This document shows, piece after piece, positions 1 to 7,288 of a stretch of 21,195 bases of DNA; the first letter of the stretch is position 1, and each line of letters opens with the position of its first letter. The position numbers were made by a program, and so were the translations under genes. The DNA comes from JBBDIO01 sp040880365 (GTDB lineage: Bacteria; Chloroflexota; Anaerolineae; Caldilineales; Caldilineaceae): NCBI GenBank assembly GCA_040880365.1, contig JBBDIO010000180.1, positions 1-21,195 on the forward strand. Reading direction: 5' to 3'. A model generated the notes under the pieces. That model made no database searches and was not told where the DNA came from. It saw only the letters and a list, made by a program, of their open reading frames with translations.

Positions 1-40
1 CGCAACCCCCCCCGCGCCTATTCTGGCGGGGTGGGTTGCG
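1..40 (-). terminator. Hairpin straddling the stop codon of the EEP gene
   Basis: CGCAACCC (1-8) pairs perfectly with GGGTTGCG (33-40). After one mismatch, CCCCGC (10-15) pairs with GCGGGG (26-31), leaving a 10-nt loop. The stop codon (18-20) of the minus-strand gene lies inside the hairpin. A U-tract, if present, would lie before base 1 and cannot be seen, so calling it a terminator is an inference. Confidence 0.4.
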
Positions 41-1052
41 CCACAGCCGATTCTGCCGTAAAGGTCGCTACCAAGGCATAGTGATCGGAACCAAAGGCGG
101 GCAAAAGTTCATAGCCCAGCAGCCCCAGGTCAGGAGTGAGAAAGATGTGATCCAGCGGCATCTGGAAATACCAGCGGTGGGCGTCAAAAGAATTGATGAC
201 CCCGCGCCCCATGCGCACTTCCTTCAGCCCGCTGATATTGCGAAATTCGCGAATTGTATAGGACCAGGGCACATCATTCAAATCGCCGCCTACAATCACA
301 GGCAAAGTTGTCTCGCTTAGCCGGTTCGCCACCTGTATCAGTTCCCGCGTCACGCTCTCCATGGAGTTGGAGGGCAACGGCGGCCGCGGATGCAAACCAT
401 AGAAGATCACCCGTTCGCCGGTAGGAAATGCCAGCTCGGCATAGATTGCCGGCGTATCGGGATCTTCCAAATGGAGCACTTCTACATTTTCCAGCGGGAT
501 GCGCGAATAGATCCCCATCCCATAGGCGTTGCTCTGGGGCACCTCCACATGGTGCGCATAGGTTTTGCGCAGCGGCGCCAACGCCGACTGCCACCACTCC
601 GTAAACTCCATGACCTGCAACACGTCGGGATCGGTCTCTGCCACCAGGTCGAGCAAGCCCTGTGCATCCTCACTTTCATAGTTGATATTCGCAATCATCA
701 CCTGAAAATTACCAGCAGACGGCGCGCCTGTGTTGTTACTCCCCCCAGAGGGTGCAGAGGGTGCGGCATCGACAACCGCTTTTGGATACACAGTGGTATA
801 GGGAACCAGCATGGCGATCTGGTACACAATCGCCACCACGAGCAAGCCGACAAATAGCTGTTTCCACAGGTGATCCAGACCCAGTGTCAACACCGTGAGC
901 GCCACCACAACCAATGACACGATAGTAAGCTGCTGCCACAGGTTACTGATGATGTTGATCCACCATTTATCCCATGCAAAATGCGAGATGACAGTGCCCA
1001 GTAAAACCGCGCTGCCCAGAACAATTATCAGAATTTCCAGAATCAGTTTCAT
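18..1052 (-). CDS. Membrane-anchored endonuclease/exonuclease/phosphatase family protein
   Basis: The protein has 344 aa from the chosen start. Three hydrophobic segments (about residues 2-26, 33-58 and 64-85) are followed by a Gly/Ser/Ala-rich linker and then the EEP fold from about residue 116. The metal and catalytic landmarks of the superfamily are present: E149 (VMEFTEW), H221 (GLHPRPP), D257/N259 (GGDLNDVPWS), D301/H302 (LDHIF) and D323/H324 (GSDHY). Topology predicts a membrane anchor, with the catalytic domain probably outside the cytoplasm. The ATG at 1052 is chosen because GAGGAG lies 3 nt upstream; an upstream in-frame GTG at 1097 has no such site. Members of this family cut nucleic acids, sphingomyelin or phosphoinositides, and nothing here picks the substrate. 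Confidence 0.88.
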   Translation of the reverse strand: MKLILEILIIVLGSAVLLGTVISHFAWDKWWINIISNLWQQLTIVSLVVVALTVLTLGLDHLWKQLFVGLLVVAIVYQIAMLVPYTTVYPKAVVDAAPSAPSGGSNNTGAPSAGNFQVMIANINYESEDAQGLLDLVAETDPDVLQVMEFTEWWQSALAPLRKTYAHHVEVPQSNAYGMGIYSRIPLENVEVLHLEDPDTPAIYAELAFPTGERVIFYGLHPRPPLPSNSMESVTRELIQVANRLSETTLPVIVGGDLNDVPWSYTIREFRNISGLKEVRMGRGVINSFDAHRWYFQMPLDHIFLTPDLGLLGYELLPAFGSDHYALVATFTAESAVAQPTPPE

Positions 1053-1151
1053 TTTCTCCTCATCATAATGACTTATCTCAAGGATAGACACTGGCACACT
1101 ATTTAACCAGTATCAAACACCCCAACAAGTATACAGATGAGGATACAGAGA

Positions 1152-1169
1152 CAGCGGCTGTTGCCGCTG
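1152..1169. terminator. Short GC hairpin between the dehydratase and EEP genes
   Basis: CAGCGGC (1152-1158) and GCCGCTG (1163-1169) form a perfect 7-bp stem with a TGTT loop, 46 bp beyond the dehydratase stop codon. Neither side has a clean T-run, so it is at best a weak terminator or pause site for the minus-strand dehydratase. Confidence 0.35.
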
Positions 1170-1214
1170 CCTCCATTGTTCTGTGCCGTTATTTCAGTGT
1201 GACTGCCTGTGTGC

Positions 1215-2966
1215 CTAGCGTTTGTCTACGCCCTGAGAGAAGCGCAGAACTTCCTGCCCCGAACTGCCGACGAGAAAATCCAGATCCACACCCGTATCGG
1301 CCTGCTGCACATGGTCGAAATAGAGCCGGACATAGCCGCGCGCGGTGGGTGGCGGCGGTGCCTGCCAGGCTGCGCGGCGACGGTTCAGCTCCTCTTCGTC
1401 AACATCCAGATGCAGGCGACGATTGGCCGTATCCAGCTCGATCATGTCGCCGCTTTGCACCAACGCCAGCGGACCGCCTACCGCGGCTTCGGGCGCGACG
1501 TGCAACACCACCGTACCATAAGCCGTGCCACTCATGCGCCCATCGGAAATGCGCACCATATCGCGCACGCCCGCCTGTAACAGCTTCTTGGGCAGGCCCA
1601 TATTGCCGTGTTCGGGCATACCCGGATAGCCCCGGGGGCCAATCCCCTTGAGTACCAGCACGCAATCGGCGTCCACATCCAGATCCGGGTCGTCGATGCG
1701 TTCGTTGTAATCTTCAGGGCTTTCGAAAACCACGGCGCGGCCCCGATGCTGGAGCAGGTTGGGCGACGCCGCCGACGGCTTGATGATGGCCCCGCCCGGC
1801 GCCAGATTGCCGCGCAACACGGCAATGCCCGCGGCAGGCTTCAAAGGTTCCGCGACCGTCTTGATGACCTCACGGTTGTAGCAGACTGCGCCCGCCGTGT
1901 TTTCACCCAGCGTCTTGCCCGTCACCGTGGGCGCATCCATGTGCAGATGATCCTTCAACTCCTGGATCACCACCGGCAGCCCCCCGGCATAGAAGAAATC
2001 TTCCATAAGATATTGCCCCGAAGGCATGAGATTCACCAGCAAGGGCATTTCGTGCCCCAGGTTGTGAAAATCTTCTAGTTGGAGCGGGATGCCCATGCGC
2101 CCGGCAATTGCCAGCAGATGGACGACAAAATTGGTCGAGCCGCCAATCGCGGCGTTGACCCGGATAGCATTTTCGATGGACTGGCGCGTGAGAATTTTGG
2201 AGAGGCGCAGATCCGTCTTTGCCATTTCCACAATCCGATTGCCTGCCAGATGCGCCAGCCGCTTGCGCCGGGAATCGGGGCCGGGCGTCGCCGCGCCGTT
2301 GGGCAGCGCCAGCCCCAGGCTTTCGGCCATACACGCCATCGTAGAGGCCGTGCCCATGGTCATACAGTGACCGTCGCTGCGCGACATGGCATCTTCGGCG
2401 TTGAGATAGGCTTCGGGCGTCATACAGCCCGCACGCAGTTCTTCGGTAAAGCGTTTCACATCGGTGCCCGACCCAATATCGCGCCCTTCAAATTTGCCGT
2501 TGAGCATTGGCCCGCCCGTCACCACAATGGTGGGCAGGTCCACACTCGCCGCGCCCATGAGGATGGCAGGCGTCGTCTTATCACACCCGCCCAGCAACAC
2601 CACACCATCCATGGGGTTGGCGCGGATACTCTCTTCCACATCCATGCTCACCAGGTTGCGATAGAGCATGGTGGTGGGCTTCATGAGCGTTTCGCCCAGG
2701 GAGACCACCGGAAATTCCAGCGGAAAACCGCCCGCCTCATACACCCCGCGCTTGACCATTTCGGCCAGAATCCGAAAATGCCCATTGCAGGGGTTATAGT
2801 CGGACCAGGTATTGCAGATGCCGATGACCGGACGCCCATCGAACATATGGTGGGGCACGCCCTGGTTTTTGATCCAGCCACGCGCGGTAAATCCGCGCGG
2901 CGCATTGCCCCCAACCCAAAGCGCACTTCGCAACTCGTGTGGCAACTCGTGTGCCTCGTCGCTCAT
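1215..2966 (-). CDS. IlvD/Edd-family sugar-acid (pentonate-type) dehydratase
   Basis: This is a 583-aa [Fe-S] dehydratase. The three cluster cysteines are C60 (SDYNPC), C128 (GGCDKTTP) and C201 (GHCMTMG), with K130 next to the second at the position of the carbamylated, Mg-binding lysine, and S479 in ISDGRMSG as the catalytic serine. From memory, this spacing and the NTWSDxNPC, KPTTMLYRN and GTASTM motifs match the L-arabinonate/D-xylonate dehydratase branch better than true dihydroxy-acid dehydratase of branched-chain amino acid synthesis. The expected reaction is removal of water from an aldonate to give a 2-keto-3-deoxy acid. The ATG has GAGGA 6 nt upstream. No other ilv genes or sugar-oxidation genes are adjacent, so the substrate is not fixed by context. 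Confidence 0.9.
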   Translation of the reverse strand: MSDEAHELPHELRSALWVGGNAPRGFTARGWIKNQGVPHHMFDGRPVIGICNTWSDYNPCNGHFRILAEMVKRGVYEAGGFPLEFPVVSLGETLMKPTTMLYRNLVSMDVEESIRANPMDGVVLLGGCDKTTPAILMGAASVDLPTIVVTGGPMLNGKFEGRDIGSGTDVKRFTEELRAGCMTPEAYLNAEDAMSRSDGHCMTMGTASTMACMAESLGLALPNGAATPGPDSRRKRLAHLAGNRIVEMAKTDLRLSKILTRQSIENAIRVNAAIGGSTNFVVHLLAIAGRMGIPLQLEDFHNLGHEMPLLVNLMPSGQYLMEDFFYAGGLPVVIQELKDHLHMDAPTVTGKTLGENTAGAVCYNREVIKTVAEPLKPAAGIAVLRGNLAPGGAIIKPSAASPNLLQHRGRAVVFESPEDYNERIDDPDLDVDADCVLVLKGIGPRGYPGMPEHGNMGLPKKLLQAGVRDMVRISDGRMSGTAYGTVVLHVAPEAAVGGPLALVQSGDMIELDTANRRLHLDVDEEELNRRRAAWQAPPPPTARGYVRLYFDHVQQADTGVDLDFLVGSSGQEVLRFSQGVDKR

Positions 2967-3209
2967 GCCGATTCCTCGCTCTCTAGTTTGTTGTATAGGA
3001 TGGCGTAGGCTCTATTTTACCCCACATGATTTTTTCTCCCCACCCGCGTGGCTATCTGTGCGAATTCATGCCGCTTTTGCCGCAGATTGGCGTATCCTCC
3101 CCACCCTTTCCCCGTCATAACTGATAGAAGAATCCTCAGAGTTGGTTGCGCTTGCCTGGCCGCAAGCCGACACCAAAATGTGTTAGATGGTAAAGGATAT
3201 CAGGGACCG

Positions 3210-4418
3210 ATGATTGCATTGCAGCCAGTTGGAACAGGAGCAGACGCGCAGGTAGACGCGCCGGCAGTTGCGCGCGCCCAGCCTCTGCACACGCGCGGAG
3301 ATGGCACAGATTTACAGGGTGCAGACCTACCCCGCGCCCGCGCCAAAATAGACTATCGAACAAAAGTGGGAATTGCGCCCCTCTGGGCGCGCACGCGCCG
3401 TACATTTTTGCTGGTGGTGGGCATCATGCTTACCGCATTCTTTATACTAATCATGAACGTGCAGTCGGTACGCGCCGCCGATGCTATCCATGTGGTGCAC
3501 CCCGGCGACAGCCTGGCCGCCATTGCACTGGCGAACAATCTGTCTTTGCAGGAATTGAGCGAATATAACGGCATTGCCAATGCCAATCACATAGTCATCG
3601 GGCAACAGATTCGCATCCCGGCTTCGACAAGCGCCATTCTCAACGCACCCGCCACCGACCGGGATCAACTGCCCGGCGGCGACGGCTATTATGTGATTCA
3701 GCAAGGCAATTCGCTTTCGCAGATTGCCCAGTCTTTTGGCATCGACCAGGCCGATTTGATGCGTTTGAACGGGCTGAACAACGCCGACCGCATTTTTGTG
3801 GGCCAAACCGTGCGAGTCACGGCGCGGGTGCCTGCGCCGCCCGAAGCGCGTGACCAACGCCCCCAATTAGCCGACGCCATTCATGTGGTGAAAGCGGGCG
3901 ATACGCTGGCGAGCATTGCCCAGACCCACAACACCACCCTGACCGATCTGCTGACGCGCAACGGGCTGCCCAATGCCAACTTTGTTTACGTGGGCCAGCG
4001 ACTGCGGCTCACGACGCCGACATCTGCCGAAACGGCGTTCAATGTGGCGGGTGCGCCCCAGGATGGCATCCGTCGCATCGAAATCGACCTGACGCGCCAG
4101 ACGTTGACGGCCTATCAGGGCGACGTGGTGGTCATGCACACGACAGTGAGCACCGGCAAAGCCGAAACACCTACCGTCACGGGCACGTTTGCCGTAGGCA
4201 CCAAATATGACAGCCAGCGCATGTATGGGGATGGCTATGATTTGCCCGGCGTGCCGTGGGTTATGTATTTCTTCGAGGATTATGCCATCCACGGCGCCTA
4301 CTGGCACATGAATTGGGGCACGCCTATGAGTCGGGGTTGTGTGAACATGAACCCCGAAGAAGCGCGTATGCTCTATCAATGGGCCGCGCCCGGCACAGAA
4401 GTGACCGTGCGCTATTGA
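3210..4418 (+). CDS. LysM-repeat L,D-transpeptidase (YkuD) with N-terminal membrane anchor
   Basis: From the ATG at 3210 (AGGG 4 nt upstream, AAAGGA at 3193-3198) the protein has 402 aa. An upstream GTG at 3048 stays in frame, but its extra 54 residues are Cys/Arg-rich and not family-like. Residues 1-64 form a hydrophilic N-terminal tail, 65-84 a single membrane segment, then three LysM peptidoglycan-binding repeats (about 92-137, 158-204, 223-268) and a YkuD domain (about 288-402). The catalytic signature is intact: H361 (IHGAYWH) and C377 (SRGCVNM). The family makes 3-3 cross-links in peptidoglycan or attaches proteins to stem peptides. The domains should face outward. It is transcribed alone and converges on the phosphoesterase gene. 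Confidence 0.93.
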   Translation: MIALQPVGTGADAQVDAPAVARAQPLHTRGDGTDLQGADLPRARAKIDYRTKVGIAPLWARTRRTFLLVVGIMLTAFFILIMNVQSVRAADAIHVVHPGDSLAAIALANNLSLQELSEYNGIANANHIVIGQQIRIPASTSAILNAPATDRDQLPGGDGYYVIQQGNSLSQIAQSFGIDQADLMRLNGLNNADRIFVGQTVRVTARVPAPPEARDQRPQLADAIHVVKAGDTLASIAQTHNTTLTDLLTRNGLPNANFVYVGQRLRLTTPTSAETAFNVAGAPQDGIRRIEIDLTRQTLTAYQGDVVVMHTTVSTGKAETPTVTGTFAVGTKYDSQRMYGDGYDLPGVPWVMYFFEDYAIHGAYWHMNWGTPMSRGCVNMNPEEARMLYQWAAPGTEVTVRY

Positions 4419-4432
4419 GTGCGCAAACGTGA

Positions 4433-4473
4433 CCGTGCACCAGCGCAAGATATGACCGTGCGCTGGTGCGTGG
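4433..4473. terminator. Long hairpin after the L,D-transpeptidase gene
   Basis: GCACCAGCGC (4437-4446) and GCGCTGGTGC (4460-4469) are perfectly complementary across a 13-nt loop. The stem extends outward through two G-T pairs and two C-G pairs. It starts 14 bp after the stop codon. No T-run follows on either strand, so it may be an atypical terminator or an RNA-stabilising 3' structure. The 8-mer GACCGTGC occurs three times nearby (4403, 4431, 4454). Confidence 0.5.
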
Positions 4474-4496
4474 CAGAAGTTAATCGCAGGTGATTT

Positions 4497-4558
4497 GCAG
4501 GTGGGAATCAACTGTGCTGGCGGGCAGATGTGCTGGCAGACAGAAAATTCCCACTTGC
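4497..4558. repeat. Inverted repeat enclosing a 16-bp tandem repeat
   Basis: GCAGGTGGGAAT (4497-4508) pairs with ATTCCCACTTGC (4547-4558) over 12 positions with one G-T wobble. The loop holds two copies of a 16-bp unit, TGTGCTGGCGGGCAGA (4513-4528) and TGTGCTGGCAGACAGA (4529-4544), differing at two positions. It sits between two convergent genes and may help terminate either. No encoded peptide is evident. Confidence 0.5.
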
Positions 4559-4566
4559 GACTACCC

Positions 4567-5079
4567 TCACAATCCTAATTCCTCCAGTTCACAAACCCGC
4601 GTTGCGCTGTTATAAAAAGCCACCGTGGGTTTGCCGCGCATCCCCAAAATCTCCCCAGGATTCACCAATACACACGACTTATCCACAGAGTTTTCCACAA
4701 TTTCAACCTTTTTCATGTGATTATGTCCATACGCCACCAAATCCAGGCGTCCAGACTGGGCAATGCGCAATGCCGGCTCGGGATAGTGGATCAGCCCCGC
4801 TTCTATCCCACCCAGCGTCACTTCGGCATAAATTCCGTGTAAGTGGATTTGTGGATATTTTTGTGCAATAGTCTGCAACAAACGCCCGTCGCCGTCGTTA
4901 TTGCCAAAGACTACATGGATAGGGCCGGCAAAGCCCGCGACCAGCCGATCCAGCACAAACGGCGCACAGAGATCGCCACAGTGGAGCAGGGCCTGGGCAT
5001 CGGCAGCTTTCGCCGCGGCCAAAGCTCGATCCACCCCCGCGAGATTGTCATGGCTATCGGAAAAGATCGCGATCTGCAT
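4567..5079 (-). CDS. YfcE/MJ0936-type metallophosphoesterase
   Basis: The 170-aa protein has the calcineurin-like phosphoesterase metal motifs in order: FSDSHDN near the N-terminus (D-x-H), HCGDL, GNNDG and YGHNH near residue 120. Length and motif order fit the small YfcE group, which hydrolyses phosphodiesters such as bis-pNPP in vitro; the physiological substrate is generally unknown. The ATG at 5079 is chosen because AGGAG lies 7 nt upstream and the protein then begins directly at the first beta strand. The start overlaps the end of modB by 26 bp, which suggests translational coupling in the modA-modB-phosphoesterase operon. A molybdate-related role is not implied by the family. Confidence 0.9.
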   Translation of the reverse strand: MQIAIFSDSHDNLAGVDRALAAAKAADAQALLHCGDLCAPFVLDRLVAGFAGPIHVVFGNNDGDGRLLQTIAQKYPQIHLHGIYAEVTLGGIEAGLIHYPEPALRIAQSGRLDLVAYGHNHMKKVEIVENSVDKSCVLVNPGEILGMRGKPTVAFYNSATRVCELEELGL

Positions 5080-5773
5080 TGGTGTCTCCTGTTGAACCCA
5101 ACGTACTGCTACGGGTGCGCGGCGGACGTGTATATAGCCCATTCAGACGATACACAACCCACAGCGCAGCAAAGGCAAGCGTGGTCATGATCAAGACCAT
5201 GAAATTGGCTTCGTCATAGCGGCGGGCCTGCACGGCATCATAGATCGCCAGGGGCAGAGTTTGGGTGCGCCCAGGGATGCTGCCCGCCACCATGAGCGTT
5301 GCGCCAAATTCGCCCAACGCCCGCGCCGACCCCAGAATAAGCCCCGCCAAAATTCCCCGCCGCGCCATAGGAATGGTGACATAGCGCCAGATCTGCCACT
5401 CGGTCGCGCCATCCACACGCGCGGCGTTTTCGGCCTCCTCGTCGGCATCTTCCAGCGCGGCGCGGCTCGCTTGCACCATCAGCGGCAACCCCACCACCGT
5501 GGCGGCAACGGCTGCGGCCTGCCACGTAAAAAGAATATCCCAGCCCAACCACGCGTAAAGCAGATTATTACGTCCCAGGGCAATCAGCAAGAAATAGCCC
5601 ACCACACTGGGCGGCAACACCAGCGGCAACGTAATCAGGGTCTCGATGAACAACTTGCCCCGGATGTGTGTGCGCGCCAGGAGCAGGGCCAATGCCAGCC
5701 CCAGCCCAAAAATTGCCACCGTCGCCACCAGCGTCACGCGCAGCGAAAGCCAGGTCGGCTCCCAGTAATTCAT
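5054..5773 (-). CDS. modB: Molybdate ABC transporter permease ModB
   Basis: This 239-aa inner-membrane permease has about five membrane segments, beginning with a WLSLRVTLVAT helix typical of ModB N-termini. The EAA loop that docks the ATPase is visible as ENAARVDGATEWQIWRYVTI (about residues 135-154), followed by GEFGATLMVAGSIPGRTQT, a strong ModB/CysT-type signature. The start codon overlaps the modA stop in an ATGA arrangement (5770-5773), so the two are translationally coupled, and the 3' end overlaps the phosphoesterase gene. It needs a ModC ATPase, which is not encoded in this window. Tungstate-type homologues look similar, but pairing with the adjacent ModA supports molybdate. Confidence 0.93.
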   Translation of the reverse strand: MNYWEPTWLSLRVTLVATVAIFGLGLALALLLARTHIRGKLFIETLITLPLVLPPSVVGYFLLIALGRNNLLYAWLGWDILFTWQAAAVAATVVGLPLMVQASRAALEDADEEAENAARVDGATEWQIWRYVTIPMARRGILAGLILGSARALGEFGATLMVAGSIPGRTQTLPLAIYDAVQARRYDEANFMVLIMTTLAFAALWVVYRLNGLYTRPPRTRSSTLGSTGDTNADRDLFR

Positions 5774-6702
5774 GGGGCAGGATTTTCTAGCACAGACGCG
5801 GGCGAATCTTCACTGTGTAATTCTTCAGTATGTAACTCTTCACCGGGTAACACGAAACCAAATTGACGCATAACCGCGCGCCCGGCATCGCTGTTTACAT
5901 AGGCAACAAACGCGTGGGCAGCCGCGGGTTGGGGCGCGCGGGTCACCACAGCCAGGGTTTGCTCGATGGGGTCATGCAGATCGGCAGGGATCAGCGTCCA
6001 ACGTCCGGCAGGGCCTGCGGCAAGGCTCAGCGACAACGCCACAATCCCCACATCCACATTGCCCGATTCCACATATTGGAGGGTGGCGGCCACATTTTCG
6101 CCCAAAATCAGCTGCGGCTGGAGCGTTTCCCACAGTCCGGCACGCTGCAAGGCCTGGCGCGCCGCCATGCCATAGGGCGCATGTTCGGGATTGGCAATGG
6201 CAATCCGCGTCACCGCGGGGTTGGATAGCTCGTCTAGGGTGGTTAGGTCCAGAGCACTATCGGCGCGCAGCCAAAGCGTAATGCGGCCCTGACCATAGGC
6301 GGCGACAGAGTCTTCTACCACATGCCCCCCATCCAGCAGCTCTTGCACATACTGGCGATTGGCAGACGCATAGACATCGACCGGCGCGCCCTGTTCAATC
6401 TGCTGGGCCAATAGACCACTGGAGCCGAAATTGAAGACCACGGGTGTGCCGGTCGCCGCGGTGAAGACAGGGCCGATTGCCTCGAACGCAGGGATTAAAT
6501 CCGACGCAGCCGAGACAATCAGCGCAGTGTCATGTGGCCCAGTACTATCTGGCGAGGCAGCCTGTGACCCGCGATTGGCGTTGGCGACAGGGAGCGTGGC
6601 ATTTCCACCCGAAACAGGCGGCGTCGATGCCGCGGGCGCACATGCCGTCAATACACAAACGATACACACAAACGTCCCCAAAAAATACACAATCTGACGC
6701 AT
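5770..6702 (-). CDS. modA: Molybdate-binding lipoprotein ModA
   Basis: The 310-aa periplasmic-binding protein starts with a lipoprotein signal: a hydrophobic stretch ending LTAC, with C21 as the lipid-modified residue. The ModA fold follows, with ligand-binding landmarks SAASDL, FNFGSSGLLAQQIEQGAP, VDVYASAN and a later GENVAATLQYVESGNVDVGI segment. The expected role is capture of molybdate (or tungstate) outside the membrane and delivery to ModB. The frame is open back to 6804, but the signal peptide starts cleanly at the ATG at 6702; the nearest SD-like GGAG is 12 nt upstream, which is long, so the start is moderately certain. The extreme C-terminus carries a short acidic duplication (EELHTEELHSED). 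Confidence 0.92.
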   Translation of the reverse strand: MRQIVYFLGTFVCIVCVLTACAPAASTPPVSGGNATLPVANANRGSQAASPDSTGPHDTALIVSAASDLIPAFEAIGPVFTAATGTPVVFNFGSSGLLAQQIEQGAPVDVYASANRQYVQELLDGGHVVEDSVAAYGQGRITLWLRADSALDLTTLDELSNPAVTRIAIANPEHAPYGMAARQALQRAGLWETLQPQLILGENVAATLQYVESGNVDVGIVALSLSLAAGPAGRWTLIPADLHDPIEQTLAVVTRAPQPAAAHAFVAYVNSDAGRAVMRQFGFVLPGEELHTEELHSEDSPASVLENPAP

Positions 6703-6804
6703 ACAAAACCATTTCTCCACGATGCCCAGCGACGCAACAGAAGTGTCACCCGGCAAACTCGCCAGGACACAACCTGAATCCTGCGCAAGTAGCCTACCAT
6801 TCAT

Positions 6805-6833
6805 GATTCAGAGCGAACAAATCGTTCTGAATC
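6805..6833. promoter_or_regulatory. 11-bp inverted repeat upstream of modA
   Basis: GATTCAGAGCG and CGTTCTGAATC are complementary at 10 of 11 positions plus one G-T wobble, with a 7-nt AT-rich centre (AACAAAT). It lies about 100 bp upstream of the modA start. It could be an operator or a hairpin in the modA leader. It does not obviously match the E. coli ModE site. Confidence 0.45.
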
Positions 6834-6952
6834 TCGGCGGGCACAGGCGGGCAAATGTCAACACCAGAGACGCGGAGAAAACCACGGCAGCGGCACGATG
6901 CCACAAGCGGCAAAAAGGGAAGCGCTTTAGAAAGTGGGCGGATCGGGAAAAT

Positions 6953-6990
6953 AAAACCAGATGCCGATCGGGGGACGGCATCTGGTTTTT
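6953..6990 (+). terminator. Strong bidirectional intrinsic terminator
   Basis: CCAGATGCCG (6957-6966) and CGGCATCTGG (6976-6985) form a perfect 10-bp stem with a 9-nt loop. It is followed on the plus strand by TTTTT and preceded by AAAA, so the minus strand reads TTTTATTTT after the same stem. No plus-strand gene lies between modA and this site. It therefore ends an unseen short transcript, acts as a leader attenuator, or insulates the divergent units. Confidence 0.85.
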
Positions 6991-7007
6991 ATAATAGAAG
7001 ACAAGCT

Positions 7008-7026
7008 ATTATTAAAAGTTAATAAT
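7008..7026. promoter_or_regulatory. Perfect AT-rich palindrome, operator-like
   Basis: ATTATTAA and TTAATAAT are exact reverse complements separated by AAG. The 19-bp element lies 18 bp after the terminator T-run. All-AT arms make it a better protein-binding or promoter element than an RNA structure. Confidence 0.45.
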
Positions 7027-7035
7027 ACAAAACGG

Positions 7036-7067
7036 CTGTCAAGCAGATCTTGACAGGAAACTGACAG
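7036..7067. promoter_or_regulatory. Palindrome plus additional half-site (CTTGACAG box)
   Basis: CTGTCAAG (7036-7043) and CTTGACAG (7049-7056) are exact reverse complements with a 5-nt spacer. A further CTGACAG lies at 7061-7067, so TGACAG recurs 11 bp apart, one helical turn. This pattern is typical of a dimeric repressor or activator site. The included TTGACA matches a -35 hexamer, but no good -10 lies 16-18 bp downstream. Confidence 0.45.
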
Positions 7068-7193
7068 GTAAATTTGGCCAAAATGGGTGTATTGGGTTTT
7101 CCCAAATCAAGCCCCCGCCGCTGGTGTGTTCGGCAGATCATCCGGGCAAATCAATCCAGCGCACCCGGATACCCTGATTCGTTGGCCCCTGGA

Positions 7194-7233
7194 CTGCATG
7201 TGGAGCCTGTTCCAATCCAGGCTCCACATGCAG
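7194..7233. repeat. Perfect 16-bp inverted repeat in the leader of the XRE-like gene
   Basis: CTGCATGTGGAGCCTG (7194-7209) and CAGGCTCCACATGCAG (7218-7233) are perfectly complementary across an 8-nt loop. It ends 55 bp before the start of the HTH gene, with no T-run on either side. As RNA it would form a very stable hairpin in the 5' leader; as DNA it could be an operator for that gene's own product. Confidence 0.75.
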
Positions 7234-7288
7234 AAACTATGCCGACACGAGGCTGGCATTTGGCTTGTGGCCCTTTTTACTGTAAAGG

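Larger units (their letters stand above)
6703..7288. other. 586-bp gene-free region rich in palindromes
   Basis: This region separates the divergent modA and XRE-like genes. No ORF in it looks real. It carries inverted repeats at 6805-6833, 6953-6990 (intrinsic terminator), 7008-7026, 7036-7056 and 7194-7233, each listed separately. Around 6986-7026 it is markedly AT-rich compared with its surroundings. Promoters for both flanking genes must lie here, but no well-spaced -35/-10 pair stands out on either strand. Confidence 0.7.

Noticed and set aside
1399..2334. Long antisense and alternate-frame ORFs within the dehydratase gene
   Set aside because: They follow from the GC-rich third positions of the real gene. 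Their translations are Arg/Ala/His-rich with no family features.
3048..3209. N-terminal extension of the L,D-transpeptidase from a GTG at 3048
   Set aside because: The extra residues are Cys/Arg-rich and unlike the family, and the ATG at 3210 has better initiation context.
6703..6960. Molybdenum cofactor riboswitch upstream of modA
   Set aside because: Hairpins are present, but the conserved sequence of that RNA could not be recognised by eye. An Infernal search with the Rfam model would decide.
6990..6995. Perfect TATAAT hexamer overlapping the terminator T-run
   Set aside because: No -35-like hexamer lies 16-18 bp upstream, where the terminator stem sits, so it was not called a promoter.
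7050..7055. Consensus -35 TTGACA
   Set aside because: The sequence 16-18 bp downstream is TTTGGC-like and not a -10. The hexamer is better explained as part of the CTTGACAG palindrome.
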